This document shows, in pieces, positions 13,000 through 23,715 of a DNA stretch of 64,000 bases. A program made the translations under genes and the position numbers. The notes beneath the pieces were generated by a model. That model was not told the origin of the DNA, ran no database searches, and saw only the letters and a list, made by a program, of their open reading frames with translations. The DNA lies in assembly GCF_020184175.1 (NCBI RefSeq), contig NW_026083125.1, positions 1 through 64,000 of the forward strand. The letters run 5' to 3'. This stretch comes from Aphis gossypii. Lineage: Eukaryota > Arthropoda > Insecta > Hemiptera > Aphididae. The first letter of the stretch is position 1. Every line of letters starts with the position of its first letter.

Positions 13000-13867
13000 T
13001 ATGTCTTATTAGCGTTATTAATATATAATAAGTACTTACCTATATCGTTTTTACCGTTGAGACGATTATTAAAATAATGTAGGCGTATAAAACTCAGGCA
13101 CCTTGGAAAAACTTCATAAACTTAAAACTACACTGCAGTAGTGCAGTCTGAAAACGTGATTTGTGAATGACGTGGAAACTGGAGTACTGGACGGTTAAAA
13201 GCAAAATGCAAACAGAACCAAAATACAGACATTCCGAGTGCGGAGTGAATACAGAAACACATATTATTGATAAATGATAAAGAACATTTTCATGACAACA
13301 GTTTTGTGTATTAGTTGAACAAATAAGATTGTTAAATATCTGGTAAATCCCAAACAACAGAAACCCGCGCGACGACATAACGATATAAATAGAACTAACG
13401 TAAACGGTGCGTATAATACTAACTTTTAAAATATCGTTCATTTAATAAAGAAATTGTCACATTGAAAAATATTTTATAACAATTATTATTATTATTAATT
13501 ATTTAAGTGGTATTATATCGGTATATAAAATATATGAATATGCCTAATGTAGTAATGTGCATACAGATTTCTTGTTCTTATGAAACAATTTGTCATAATG
13601 AATATTATTTATATAATAATATTATCAATTGAAACAATATACTTATAAATATGACAAAATAATATTTTTTTAAATAATAATACATTGTTAATTCATTAAA
13701 AACTGTTCATGCCCGGTTTGATAAATTATTATTTGTAAGATGAATTGTTTTATCAATACGAACATTTAGGTTTGAATTAATAACTTCTGTGTTACTTGGA
13801 CAAACAACTCATTGTTAGTAATTAACAACATGCATTTTTCATTATGAAGTATATATTTTTTTCAGTG
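13000..13867. other. CACTA-like element right flank (promoter side and subterminal repeats)
   Basis: This stretch lies upstream of the zinc-finger transposase on its minus-strand reading. An open frame at 13094-13441 has no family signal. From about 13480 on, TTGTCATAA, TTATCAAT and TTTGATAAA motifs recur, mirroring the left subterminal block. Confidence 0.45.
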
Positions 13868-14180
13868 AAGTCTAACCACTTCATTCAAACATAATCCATG
13901 TAGGTATCAACATTTTTAACTATACCTACATAATAAATAAGAGTGTATACAGTCCTAAGTCTGTTATCTTTTCGATATTAATAGGAAAACAAATGTTGAT
14001 TATTATGTTTCTAAATTAGGTAGTATGTAACCTTTTTGAAGGGTGACCTGAACTAGTACGTAATTTTTGATTTTGACCGCAACTATAGTAAACACCGAAT
14101 ATTTGTAGTAATTTAATTTCACATTTAATTTATATTTTTATTTTAATCTAATCGATTTATTATTTAATCGAAACATTTTA

Positions 14181-16111
14181 TTGTGCGACAACAAACACTC
14201 AATTGATACGGTGCCTTTTTCCAACTGTGTAAATTTAATTGAGTCTTTGAAGATACTCGCAGTCTCTGTGTGGAATTTATACAGTACAGGTGAAAATATG
14301 GAAGAATATTGTGATATTGTCCTGTCACAACAAGGACGAGAAAAATTGGTAGTGAAAGGTTATTTAATGGTTAAAGATAAAAATAGAGACGATCTGTATT
14401 ATTGGAATTGTGAAAAAAAAGTATTATTTAAATTCAAAGGGCGTGCGTCCACTTTTTTAATTGATGGAAGACATAAGTTGAGATCCGATAATGACCATAA
14501 TCATGCTCCAGAAGCTAGTCGAGCTCCAGTTGCTATTGCAAATTCTATATTAAAAGGTAAATAAAAATTATTAGAAATTTTTTTTAAGCCTATTTAGTAA
14601 TTTAAATTAAATTAAATATTAAGATACAGCCCGGTCTACAACAAATAAACCGTCCCAAATTATTCAATCTACACAATCCAACGTTTCAGAGAATATAAAA
14701 CCTTATCTTCCTAGTTATGAAGCACAACGAAAAAAAATAAAGCGTGCACGTATTACTCACCACCATACAGAACCAAATTCAATTGATGATCTTAATATAC
14801 CGGATAATTTGAAAAAAAACACTATCTGATCAAATATTTCTCATTAAAGAATCAGTAATAGGTTTGTTAATAAATTAATAATTATGCAATCTAAATTTAG
14901 TTTTTTTTCTATTTATTTTAGGTGAAGATAAGATACTTGTATTTTCTACTGTGAATAACGTTCAAGAACTCAGTCAATCAATGTTTTGGATAGTTGACGG
15001 TACTTTTAAACAGTGCCTACTATATTTACGCAACTGTATACTATTCACGCACAAGTTGGTTTCGGTGACAACTCTAGAGTTTTGCCTCTAGTATATGTTC
15101 TTATGACAAGTAAAAGAGAGCAATGTTATAACCAAATGTATCAGGTAATAATGAAAATGCAACATTTTTTATTAATTTAGACATCTGTTTTTCAAGCTTA
15201 TATATTTATAATTTAGAAATGAATTTACTTTAATGCGTTCTCGTTTTTAAAGTAGCTATTTAAAGCAATACATAATAAAAATATTTATAACATTTTTTTT
15301 TTAGGATATAATTGATTTTGCTGAAGACAATAATATAAACTTAGCACCTCAATACATAATAAGCGACTTTGAGATAGCTGCAATAAATGCGAGCAAACAT
15401 GAGTTTCCGTTATCTAAAAGTAAAGGATGTTTATTTCATTTATGCCAAAGTGCGTGGCGAAAATTACAAAGCCTTGGTATATCCATCGAGTATCGAAATA
15501 ATGAAAATTTTAGTATTAAAATTCGACAAATGTTGTCTCTTGCATTTTTGCCCGAAGAGGAAATTCCTGATGCATTAAAAGAGATTAAAGAAATCATGCC
15601 TAACAATGCAAGTAATTTTGTGCAATGGTTTGAAGACAATTATACATAAGGTAAAGTCCGTCGTATAGTGCGCAACACCGAACATAGGAACATTCCACTT
15701 TTTCCTCCATCGTTGTGGTCAATTTATGAAAACATTGGTACCTAATTACCTATACTCTATTTTTATTCGATAATTTTCAATTATTTATAAAGTTTGTTTA
15801 ATTACTATTATCATCATTTTATAGATAATGGTATTCCTAGGACTTCTAACCATGCGGAGGCCTGGCATCGGCGTTGGGATGAATTGGTAGGGAGAGCTCA
15901 TATTGGTCTGTTTACGCTGATTAAAGAACTTCAGAAAGAACAAAGTAAGGTTGACGCAGATAAAGAAGCAATTCTCAGAGGAGCTCCAAAGCCACGACCA
16001 ACAAATGTTCAGCAAAAACGTGAACAGCGCTTGAAAACGGCTTTTGATAATCGTGAAGGTAAAACACGTCTGGAGTATCTTCGAGGTATTGCTCACAATC
16101 TAACCATGTAA
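14181..16111 (+). pseudogene. FLYWCH-type MULE transposase
   Basis: The first coding block (14181-14561) carries a FLYWCH zinc-binding domain, with GREKLVVKGYLMVKD, YYWNCEKK and RHKLRSDNDHNHAPE. Later blocks are the MULE catalytic core: FWIVDGTFK (first acidic residue), IISDFEIAAINA (second), and SNHAEAWHRRW (the Glu). A basic tail, KPRPTNVQQKREQRLKTAFD, ends at 16111. Blocks are about 14181-14561, 14623-14861, 14922-15144, 15305-15730 and 15825-16111, with GT/AG edges. Breaks: an extra base in the A run near 14817, a missing base after DGTFK near 15011, and an in-frame TAA near 15647. It belongs to the surrounding element with ACCGACAA repeats. Confidence 0.85.
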
Positions 16112-16340
16112 TGTTGTAATGTACACTTTACAATCGTATTAACTTATACATTATTTTTATTATTTTTTATTATACTGCGAATTATTTTTTTTTTAATTTA
16201 TTGATCTATTACATTTAACATTATTATTTATTTTATAACAATTTTATCACTACGTGTATTATTGTCAATCGATTTTTAAAATTAATTATTTGCGTACTTT
16301 TAAAACAAAATTATAAATTAAATGTGTAATTAAATTATTA

Positions 16341-16422
16341 CATATTATATTATTGTTGGTAATTTGGTTGTCGGTCGATTGTCCTGTCGGTCGAATGATT
16401 GTCGGTCGATTGACCCAGAACC
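16341..16422. repeat. MULE right terminal inverted repeat
   Basis: It contains three TGTCGGTCG units. Read inverted it matches the left repeat, including the shared GACAATCATTCGACCGACA stretch and the inner CAATAATATAATATG tail. It is followed directly by the second ATTGAGAC. Confidence 0.85.
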
Positions 16423-16430
16423 ATTGAGAC

Positions 16431-16530
16431 TTATCACCCTCGAAGTATTTTCCTTCATGGTTTATACACTTTTACCATGAGCATCGTCTGTCGATGTCGA
16501 CGGACGTCCTGAATGTGGGTCAAATGATGT
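16431..16530 (-). pseudogene. mariner-like transposase scrap
   Basis: The minus strand reads DPHSGRPSTSTDDA at about 16480-16522, matching the linker after the N-terminal helix-turn-helix of mariner transposases. The flanking TATACACTTTTACCATG stretch is also mariner-like. It would have been continuous with 6050-6113 before the MULE landed. Nothing after it continues the transposase. Confidence 0.55.
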
Positions 16531-16641
16531 TATCGAATCAATATTTGTTTTATTCAATTTGTAATGTATTAAATTTGGAGGTGACTGAATTACTTAGGAT
16601 CTTGTCCTTCCACTCAGGAAAAACTCGTAAATCGAATGACT

Positions 16642-17190
16642 TTAAAGATGATTACTAAATGATCCTTGAGCTATATTACACATCACTTTTATAGAATTAA
16701 TCGTGTTTAAATTTACAGCTTTTTCTGATTGATGGATTGCATACTTTGGTTCATAGCTTCGTTTTTCAAACCCTAATAAAGGCACTATTCCATTAATCAT
16801 CTTAAACATAATTTTACCATTACATTTTATGTACGATCTAAAATCATTAGGATCAACTGAAATATAAAATGTTAAATTTGTATAATTTTCTTCATTACAG
16901 GATTTTACTTGTTTCATAACTTCACGATTAATATCTTTAATTTCATAACACCCCGTTTTTAGTGTAATAAAACATATATTTTCACCATTATCATTATCAT
17001 CTATTACTTGTATCTCAAATTTGTTATTAGATGAATTTATATTTGGAAATGAATTGAACGTCTGTTAACATAACAAAGCTATTTCAGAGTCATCATAAAC
17101 GTTTAGGGATGGGAAATAATTTGAAGATAATATGGTCTCATTCCCAGTTAAACTTAATATGATTGATTCGTTCCTTTATCACCACGATCT
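16642..17190 (-). pseudogene. Polinton structural-type protein (possible minor capsid), decayed
   Basis: The C-terminal 91 residues are open (16642-16917) and include ISVDPNDFRSYIKCNGKIMF, GFEKRSYEPKY and NTINSIKVMCNIAQGS. This signature is shared by a protein found in many arthropod Polinton-like elements. The same frame continues upstream to about 17190 with one in-frame TAA near 17053. I recall the family as virion-type, but whether it is the penton or another structural protein is uncertain. The protein is also cut at its 3' end, after GSFSNHL. It is transcribed away from the ATPase gene. Confidence 0.6.
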
Positions 17191-17374
17191 AACGTCTTTT
17201 GAATTTCGTACCAAGTCCGCAATATTGATATTTCGGAACATGGGCTTCAAATGGAAGACTATTTATAAGGTAGTTCACGAAACCTTTACCAGTCTTATTT
17301 GATTTCCACTTGTAGGTTGTACGCGTAATCTAAAACTGATTACAATTTGAAAATTCTAGAATATTTATAAGAAA

Positions 17375-18025
17375 ATGGATTTTGTTGAACAAAAAGATAA
17401 ATTAGATATTTTAAACGTAGATGTCCAAATTATAAACAACCCGTCAAGACACGGTTCATTATTACCTGATACTATACGTGAAATTATAGATGGTCCTAGT
17501 CCTAGTGGTTCAGGTAAAACAAATATAATGTATAACTTAATCGTACATAAAAATGGATTAAGATTTGAGAATATATATTTATACTCTAAAACTTCAAATC
17601 AAGAAAAATATGTTTTATTAAAAGAAATAATAGATGATGTAAAAGGTGCAAATTTAGAGAAAAAAAATTTTATTTTAATATTTGATGACATGATTTGTGA
17701 TCCGCAATCTGTAATCAGGGAATATTTCTCAATTTGTAGACATTCAGGTGCTAGTTCTGTATTTTATTTAGCACAAACATATTCTAAAATACCAAAACAA
17801 TTAATAAGAGATAACTCAAACTTGTTAATAATTCTTAAACAAGATGATAAGAATTTACGTAATTTATTTAATGACCATTCATCAGCATATATGGATTTTT
17901 CAGAATTTCGGAAAATTTCTCATTTATGTTATAATGATTACGGATTTATGGTTATCGATAAAACACGTGAAATGAACGAAGGAAGATATAGATGTGGTTT
18001 TTATACATTCATTAAAATAAAATAA
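17375..18025 (+). CDS. Polinton packaging ATPase (FtsK/HerA, A32-like)
   Basis: This 216-residue open frame has a Walker A motif GPSPSGSGKT at residues 40-49 and a hydrophobic Walker B ending in DD (FILIFDDMI, residues 99-107). Downstream lies VFYLAQTYSKIPKQL (129-143), typical of the A32-like genome-packaging ATPases of Polintons and related dsDNA viruses. The length is close to family norms. The start at 17375 is the first Met, shortly after a divergent spacer. The frame is intact while its neighbours are broken. In a virion-forming element it would pump DNA into capsids; here it is most likely a relic. Confidence 0.8.
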   Translation: MDFVEQKDKLDILNVDVQIINNPSRHGSLLPDTIREIIDGPSPSGSGKTNIMYNLIVHKNGLRFENIYLYSKTSNQEKYVLLKEIIDDVKGANLEKKNFILIFDDMICDPQSVIREYFSICRHSGASSVFYLAQTYSKIPKQLIRDNSNLLIILKQDDKNLRNLFNDHSSAYMDFSEFRKISHLCYNDYGFMVIDKTREMNEGRYRCGFYTFIKIK

Positions 18026-18113
18026 TGATATAAATACAGTTTTAAAACTGATATCATCTACATAGTATTATTTAAAGTCAAACGAAACAGTTATAATAAG
18101 TTCATTTTTTACA

Positions 18114-19133
18114 ATGAATAAAGATAAAATTTTGTTAGACAATTTGGTAACATCAAAAAAAAATATCAAACGTAAAATAATAGATATGAAGCGTGGTGTT
18201 ATAGATTCTGATAACTATTTTCGTGAAACATTTAAACATTTACTCAAACCATTGAGTACATTGTCTGGAAAAAACACTTCCCATATTTCCAACAATACTA
18301 ATAAAAAAGAAACCGTGTACACTAGTGATGAACTGATGAAGATAGCGATAGTGTACTTAATTCATCATCGACAATTTTTTAATTTCAAATCCTAAATCAT
18401 AACGTTATGATAAATCATATGGTATGCATTACTACGTGGTTAACGATCAACTTAAAATATCAAATATTCCTGTTACTTTCAATCATGGTAACTTACACTT
18501 GCTCGATAATTACTATCCTTAGACTAAAGGACTTTGGTCTTAATTATGTGAAAAAGTTCCAAAAAATATGACTATAAAAGACATTGTATCATATTATAAT
18601 ATTTTAAAAGTAACTGTCTATTTGAAAGCAGACGGGAAACCAAAAACCTCAGGATATTTTAAATGGATAAACGTTGTAAAACCTCTTTATGAACGAATGA
18701 AAATTATTGAGGAAAAGCAATTAAACGCAGAAATATTAAAAAATAATAGTACGAAAGTTAAAACTCCTTCCCAGTTAAATTTAAAACAATTTGATAACTT
18801 TTTATTTAGTTCAAGCGCTAAACGAAGAAACGTTATTGATGATTCAACCATAATAAATGATTCATTTGATTTTTCTCCTTCAATGAATAGTTCTAAATTT
18901 ACAGAACCTCCAATTGATCAGCTATTTAAATTTGGTTTATCCCCAACGACTAAGAAAGGTTCTGGTTTATATAAAGATGTAATACCTTAAACACTATTTG
19001 CGTATTATGATGATCCAAATGAATTAATAACTAGATTGAATCTTATAACATCATCTCAAATTGCTGGTAAAACTGGTGTAAAAAATTAAATCATTTCTAT
19101 TTTAGAAGAATTACGTGAGAGGAATATTATAGT
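18114..19133 (+). pseudogene. Polinton-associated protein of unknown function, broken
   Basis: Blocks read in order: NKDKILLDNLVTSKKNIKRK (18117 onward), then around 18420-18540 a degraded stretch with TKGLWS, then MTIKDIVSYYNILKVT (18568), and finally YYDDPNELITRLNLI and EELRERNII (19003-19133). This GLW.../YYDDPNEL.../EELRE order is characteristic of an uncharacterised protein that accompanies Polinton ATPases in arthropods. In-frame stops lie near 18393, 18522, 18537, 18988 and 19087. The C-terminal tail abuts the repeat at 19137. Confidence 0.7.
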
Positions 19134-19136
19134 ATT

Positions 19137-19222
19137 ATGGGCTACGAGATATCTATAAGATATCTACGAAGTATCAAGGCTAAGTTAGTATGACCATGAA
19201 ACGTATCGGGATAGTAAGAGCA
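19137..19222. repeat. Inverted copy of the 1098-1225 terminal repeat
   Basis: Read on the minus strand it gives CATGGTCATACTAACTTAGC, then repeated GATATCT units and TAGCCCATA, closely matching 1170-1215. It probably represents the terminus of another copy of the same DNA transposon family. It truncates the Polinton fragment. Confidence 0.7.
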
Positions 19223-19239
19223 CCAATAATTGAGGGGCG

Positions 19240-19645
19240 ACATTCCAAAGTGTACTATTGCCAAAAATTGAAAATATGAGTTATACATTAAAACATATAG
19301 TTTAAATGTCGGGGAATCGTTTAAAACCATCAAATTATACCTAAGTGTACTATTTCCTATCAATAAATTTAGTAAAAATACTAAGATTGCGTCAAAATGC
19401 ACTACTGCCGATGACGAGAATTTATCAGAATGTACTATCTGTACTGAATCTATCAATTTTGCCAAAAATGTACTATTGCCCATGGTAATTTAAAAATCAG
19501 ACCATAGAAATATTTCAAAAAGAATTATTTCCATGAATTTTTTCAAAATATACTATATCCAGACTACGACATAACGTACTATTGCCCATGATAAAATCGA
19601 AATTTAGTACATCGGTTATATTCAAGATGCACTATTGCCATGTGT
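19240..19645. repeat. Array of TACTATTGCC motifs
   Basis: Variants of (G/C)TACTATTGCCCATG recur at about 19249, 19338, 19398, 19432, 19468, 19549, 19577 and 19628, all in the same orientation. Spacing is irregular (roughly 30-90 bp). Such a cluster next to a terminal repeat looks like a subterminal transposase-binding array. Confidence 0.55.
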
Positions 19646-20079
19646 TATAAATGCAAAAATTATTTTTTATTTTAATTTTAAGTTTATATTTATTCTAAAT
19701 TTATGTTATCACTATAACTGTGCGGATTTCCATTTTCATATAGTGATTATAATAACCTAAAAGGCAAAACAAAATAAAACGTTTCTAACTTCATAATTAT
19801 ACCATCAAATTCGCTCCAAAACTTGGCTGTTATCAATTGTGAATACGTGATAGACAATAGTTTAAATTTTATATTGCTTTTGAAGCTAAAAACAATTATT
19901 TTCACATGCTATTGCCTTATAAACACGTTTTTCTTAAATGTAAAGATGACTTCGAAAGGCCGCATAAGAAATTTAATGAAAAATGCAAGAGTAATGGTAA
20001 GATATTTATTATTTATAATTTGTAGTAGTTAGTATGTACTTATTAATTTATGCTTTAACAATAATAATATGTTTGGATC
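19646..20079. other. A+T-rich spacer with a possible orphan exon
   Basis: A short frame MTSKGRIRNLMKNARVM (19945-19995) is followed by GTAAGA, which could be a splice donor. There is no partner exon or known family, so I do not call a gene. Confidence 0.3.
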
Positions 20080-20199
20080 TACGACAAATCAGCGATAACA
20101 TTTTAGGGCACGACAGTTCAGCGAACGATAATACAGCGCATACGACATTTAAGCGCAAGACAAGTCAGCTCTACGATATTTCAGCGCACGACAAGTCAC
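20080..20199. repeat. Short tandem-like array of ACGACA..TCAGCGCA units
   Basis: About eight imperfect units of roughly 12-18 bp occur back to back, each variants of ACGACAAATCAGCGC. It resembles the iterated ends of some MULEs, as at 6122, but is a different sequence and has no inverted partner in the window. Confidence 0.6.
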
Positions 20200-20244
20200 T
20201 TTTTTTTTATAATAAATTATAAACTTAATTAATTAATATAAATG

Positions 20245-20300
20245 AATTAAACCTAATAAATATAATAAAATACCAAATCAAATTATGTTAAAAAAATATA
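20245..20300. repeat. ~50-bp sequence duplicated across the Helitron (copy 1)
   Basis: TTAAACCTAATAAATATAAT plus a further ~30 bp recur almost unchanged at 23716-23765, immediately outside the Helitron 5' end. Copy 1 lies about 80 bp away from the Helitron 3' end. Confidence 0.6.
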
Positions 20301-20379
20301 TTGTTAGATATTGCTAAATGCATATTATATTATAATATAAGTCACTTATTTAAATTTAGATTGTGAGCTATATAATTAA

Positions 20380-20409
20380 CTAGCTGACCCGACACGGCGT
20401 TGCCCGTGT
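20380..20409 (-). other. Helitron 3' terminus: hairpin plus CTAG
   Basis: ACACGG and CCGTGT pair as a perfect 6-bp stem around a 6-nt loop (20398-20403). After 8 nt the element ends in CTAG. This is the canonical Helitron termination signal. Confidence 0.85.
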
Positions 20410-20679
20410 GTTACTTTCTTTTTTGGCATTTTCGTATGCCGTGTGTTAATTTTTAATTTAATCTTATTGATAGTGCTAATATTACGTCGAATTCACGACG
20501 AAAGATTTGTAATGTGGCAGTTTTTGTGCCTACGTATTTTAAAAAATTCTCCTGAACAGAACCGTCACCCTGGTGATAGGGCGTTGTGAATAAAAAATAA
20601 TTAAATAAAACATATATAATGATTTAAAAGTAAGTAGTTATAGTTTTAACTGTTATAGTTTTATTTAATTATTTTTTAT

Positions 20680-23291
20680 TCACATGTCCTCAATTGAAAT
20701 CAATGCTTCATTGTAAATTTCTTCACTGATTTGTATATTTGGATTTCCCATTCTATTCTGTATTTGATACAAAATATCATCACACATATAATCTTTGTAC
20801 TTGATCCACAAATCAATTGGGTTTGATGGGAAGCATGTAGATATGATTATAGAAAACAATGTTCGTATTTGATGAGCGTGTGATGATATTACAGCATCAT
20901 TGAGAGTTTGATCCCAATGAGCGTCATTTTCAAGCAATTGCAAACGTTGACAGGCTTCTCTGTAGGATACACACAATTCACCATCAACAGTTCGTAACTG
21001 TTGGAATGATGTTGGGCCACGTACATTGACTAATAGCAGTCGTAAGTAAAAACATTCATCATTGCTTGGATGTACTGAATAAATCCGGCCAACCGCATCG
21101 GTGGAATATACATCTGTATATCCTGGAACTGGTTTTCCTTGTTTCCGTCGTATAAATCTCCTTGAGGATTGATTCCAGGTATAATATTTTGGCATTTCAG
21201 AATATAGCAATGTTTGTGCGAAATCATCGTTTTGGCATGTCTCAAAAAAACTGGTTAATGTAGTAGATGGTGGCTGAGCAGCTCTTTGTACTGCGTTCTG
21301 TGCTGTAAAATACACTCTTTGTCCATTTTCTAAATGCACAGCTAAGTGAACAACAGAAGGGTGTCTCTCATGAATAGGAAAAGAAAATATTCGCCAAACT
21401 GCTTCATTACTACTGACATAGCGGCCCATTTGGTATTGGGTAACTTCATCATTGGAATTCTCTGCACCAATTCCAATCACAGCCATATCACTCCCTTTGG
21501 TTACATATTTGCAAATGTATTTAATAGATTTCACTGAATGGCAAGATTCAACGTTGATGTGTGCTTTGAATGTCTTTGATAAAATGGGTGAATATGGAAC
21601 AATCCAACGATTATCTATTTCAATATCTTGTTGATTTAATTTGACAATTGTTGATTTTCCATTGTCTGCTGTCGATCTGCGACGATACAATGGATAACCG
21701 TCATTACCAGTAATTGTTTCCGATATTAATGTCCGTGGATATCGTTTTGAACATTTACCATCCATCATACACGGTGAATTTTGATTAAGAGTTCCACAGG
21801 GACCATGTATCATGTTTTTGATAACTACCTCATGCAATCCAGGATCTACTTGTACATTAGGGATTTCAGCTGATATCACTGCATCAACTTCATTTGGCCT
21901 TATATTTTCAACCAACCAAATCAAAATGTGTGGTACTAGGCGGTATGAATAATAGTTCATTGAACTGACTTTTTTGTTGGTTTCAGAACCTGTAAATAGA
22001 TTTTGTTTTAATAACATTCAAATATAAAATTAAAATACATAATATAATGACTGAGATATTATCGCCATAGCTAAACTAATATTTTAGTTACCTGCAATGG
22101 GATTTATCATTTTTATTGAGAAATCGTAGCCATCTTCACCTTGCCAAAATATAATGGGATATTGCAGTGCATCATATGAGCGGTGTGTTTCCTTTATACG
22201 TTGTAATTGATCATTCCGACGACGTAAAACAATATCACGGGATTCCAAGTTTTCTCCAACTACAACGATAGCAACTTCATCAATAGTTGGTGCATTAAAA
22301 CGTCTTGTATGTTGACCTGCAGGTGTTTTATCAGCTCTGATTACAATTTTGTGATTATCGGATGGCATCAGATCCAGGGCAGTTTTAAACAATATAATCA
22401 ATTGATTGTGTTGATGAAATAAAGTTTGTAATTGTTCTACAATAGACCTCTTTACTAAATTGTAATGTGCACAACGCAGATCAATTTCTTGTGGTGAATT
22501 GCCCATAAAATAAATTTGCAGGAATTTGTTGTCGCTATCTGACACTGGTAACAGTGAACCTGCTCTGTGATATATTTGCCCTTGTATCTGTAAATAAAAA
22601 ACAAATATTATGGTGTGGTATAAATTAATGGATTGTCGGTGATCAAACTTAAATAATATTTGATCTTAAAAAGTATATATTTAGTTTTAACTAATATCTA
22701 TCAAATATAAAATATAATAAAAGTGTCACTGAAACTGAAACACCATATAATATGATGACTAAGTGATATATTCGTAATGATTAAGAAATTGAAGATTAGT
22801 TATTAGACACATCTTAACTTTGGTGACAGAAAATTTTGTTCGCTAATAATTATGAGTAACTGCTATAATACATACCTTGAAAGTTGGCATAACATTTTCC
22901 CGAACTACATTTGTTGCCCCAAATGAAGTCATTTGAAAGCAATTGTTATATTGTTGGATATTTGTCAAAAAGTGTATAGAATCTGTTCCTATTCCTGAAA
23001 CCAATGAGTACAATGGTTCTGGTGGTGGATCCAATGGTATCAATTTCACTTTACCATTTGCGCAACACAATCCATTGGCTTCGTTTTTGTATTTTAATGC
23101 CTTACAGTGTGAGCAAACCGAGTTCATAGAACCAATAACAACACACTGGTAGTTACTGTAGTCAATTGACACATCGTAACTGAAAGCAGCTCGATTCAAA
23201 CTTGCGCGATTATTAGTTGAATTTCGCGTTCGCGCTTCACGCGTTTGTGATATCCGAATTCTTTCACGTTCATTTCGGTCGTCACGTTCTT
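20680..23291 (-). pseudogene. Helitron Rep protein, HUH region deleted
   Basis: Exon blocks on the minus strand are about 23291-22880 (TREARTRNSTNNRAS, NYQCVVIGSMNSVCSHCKAL), 22597-22095 (DSDNKFLQIYFMGNSPQEID, KTPAGQHTRRFNAPTIDEVA, YPIIFWQGEDGYDF) and 21990-20680 (SETNKKVSSMNYYSYRL, VPHILIWLVENIRPNEVD, RYPRTLISETITGNDGYPLY, SFFETCQNDDF). Introns with good GT/AG sites separate them. Between YYSYRL and the PHILIWL motif, the ~200 residues that normally carry the HUH endonuclease first motifs and the preceding catalytic fold are missing at one clean junction. The frame then stops at 20680, before the PIF1 helicase. It cannot encode an active Rep. Confidence 0.85.
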
Positions 23292-23715
23292 GAGGACTTT
23301 ATATTAGGATTATATTTTATTCAAACAATTAAATTGAATAAATATTGTCTATAATATTTCCATGGCAACACAAAAATATTATAATTTTAATTTATTTTTT
23401 ATATTTTGACGGTATCGGGTTCAAATCAAAACCTTGCTATAACATTTTAAATAAATTATTTATTTTATTTTAATGGTTGCCATTGACTACCAAAAATAAT
23501 TTAGTTTACTATTTGCTGGACAGATGGCGCCTCTGTAATTTCATCACCATCTCGTCATATTTCTCAAACCTGATAACTTTTTCAAATTTTTCGTCCGTAA
23601 GAACCTTCTCCTGGCAATTCCGAACAGTTGAAGAAAAAAATCAGCCAAATCGGTCCAGGGGTTGTTTAGTTATGCGAATACCAACACATTTTGCGATTCA
23701 TTTTTATATATAAGA

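Larger units (their letters stand above)
6670..13867 (-). mobile_element. CACTA/EnSpm-like DNA transposon nested in the MULE
   Basis: The left end CACTGAAAAAAATA (6670) and the right end, read inverted, CACTGAAAAAAATA (ending 13867) form a 14-bp terminal inverted repeat starting CACTG. The dinucleotide AA lies immediately outside both ends and may be a 2-bp target duplication. Both subterminal regions (6670-7150 and 13480-13860) are rich in degenerate TTGTCAA/TTGATAA motifs, as expected of this superfamily. Two multi-exon genes lie inside on the minus strand. Superfamily placement rests on the CACTG ends and on the architecture of the larger protein, not on a database search. Confidence 0.75.
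6122..16422 (+). mobile_element. Mutator-like element (MULE) with FLYWCH transposase, split by a CACTA-like insertion
   Basis: Both ends were located directly. ATTGAGAC flanks the element as an 8-bp target-site duplication at 6114-6121 and 16423-16430. The termini (6122-6236 and 16341-16422) are inverted repeats built from iterated ACCGACAA-type units, and both begin GG. Without the CACTA-like insertion at 6670-13867 the element would be about 3.1 kb. Its transposase gene lies on the plus strand at 14181-16111. MULE duplications are usually 8-11 bp, so the size fits. The transposase is broken by at least two frameshifts and one stop. Confidence 0.85.
16642..19133. mobile_element. Polinton/Maverick fragment
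   Basis: Three neighbouring genes of the kind found in Polinton (Maverick) elements lie here: a minus-strand structural-type protein, a plus-strand packaging ATPase and a plus-strand Polinton-associated protein. Polintons are large virus-related DNA transposons. The DNA polymerase B, integrase, protease and major capsid genes are not in the window. The fragment stops at 19133, directly against the inverted terminal repeat of another element family, so it is a truncated remnant. Confidence 0.75.
20380..23715 (-). mobile_element. Helitron, complete-ended, inserted between A and T
   Basis: On the minus strand the 5' end is TCTTATATATAAAAATGAAT at 23715. The 3' end is CTAG at 20383-20380, preceded by a GC-rich hairpin at 20392-20409. 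The flanking bases are A and T, as expected of Helitron insertion without duplication. It carries a Rep/helicase-type gene (20680-23291) that has lost the HUH nuclease region and the PIF1-like helicase, so it is non-autonomous. Confidence 0.85.

Noticed and set aside
6050..16525. A complete mariner element around the MULE
   Set aside because: Only one terminus-like scrap and one transposase scrap are present; the second terminus was not found.
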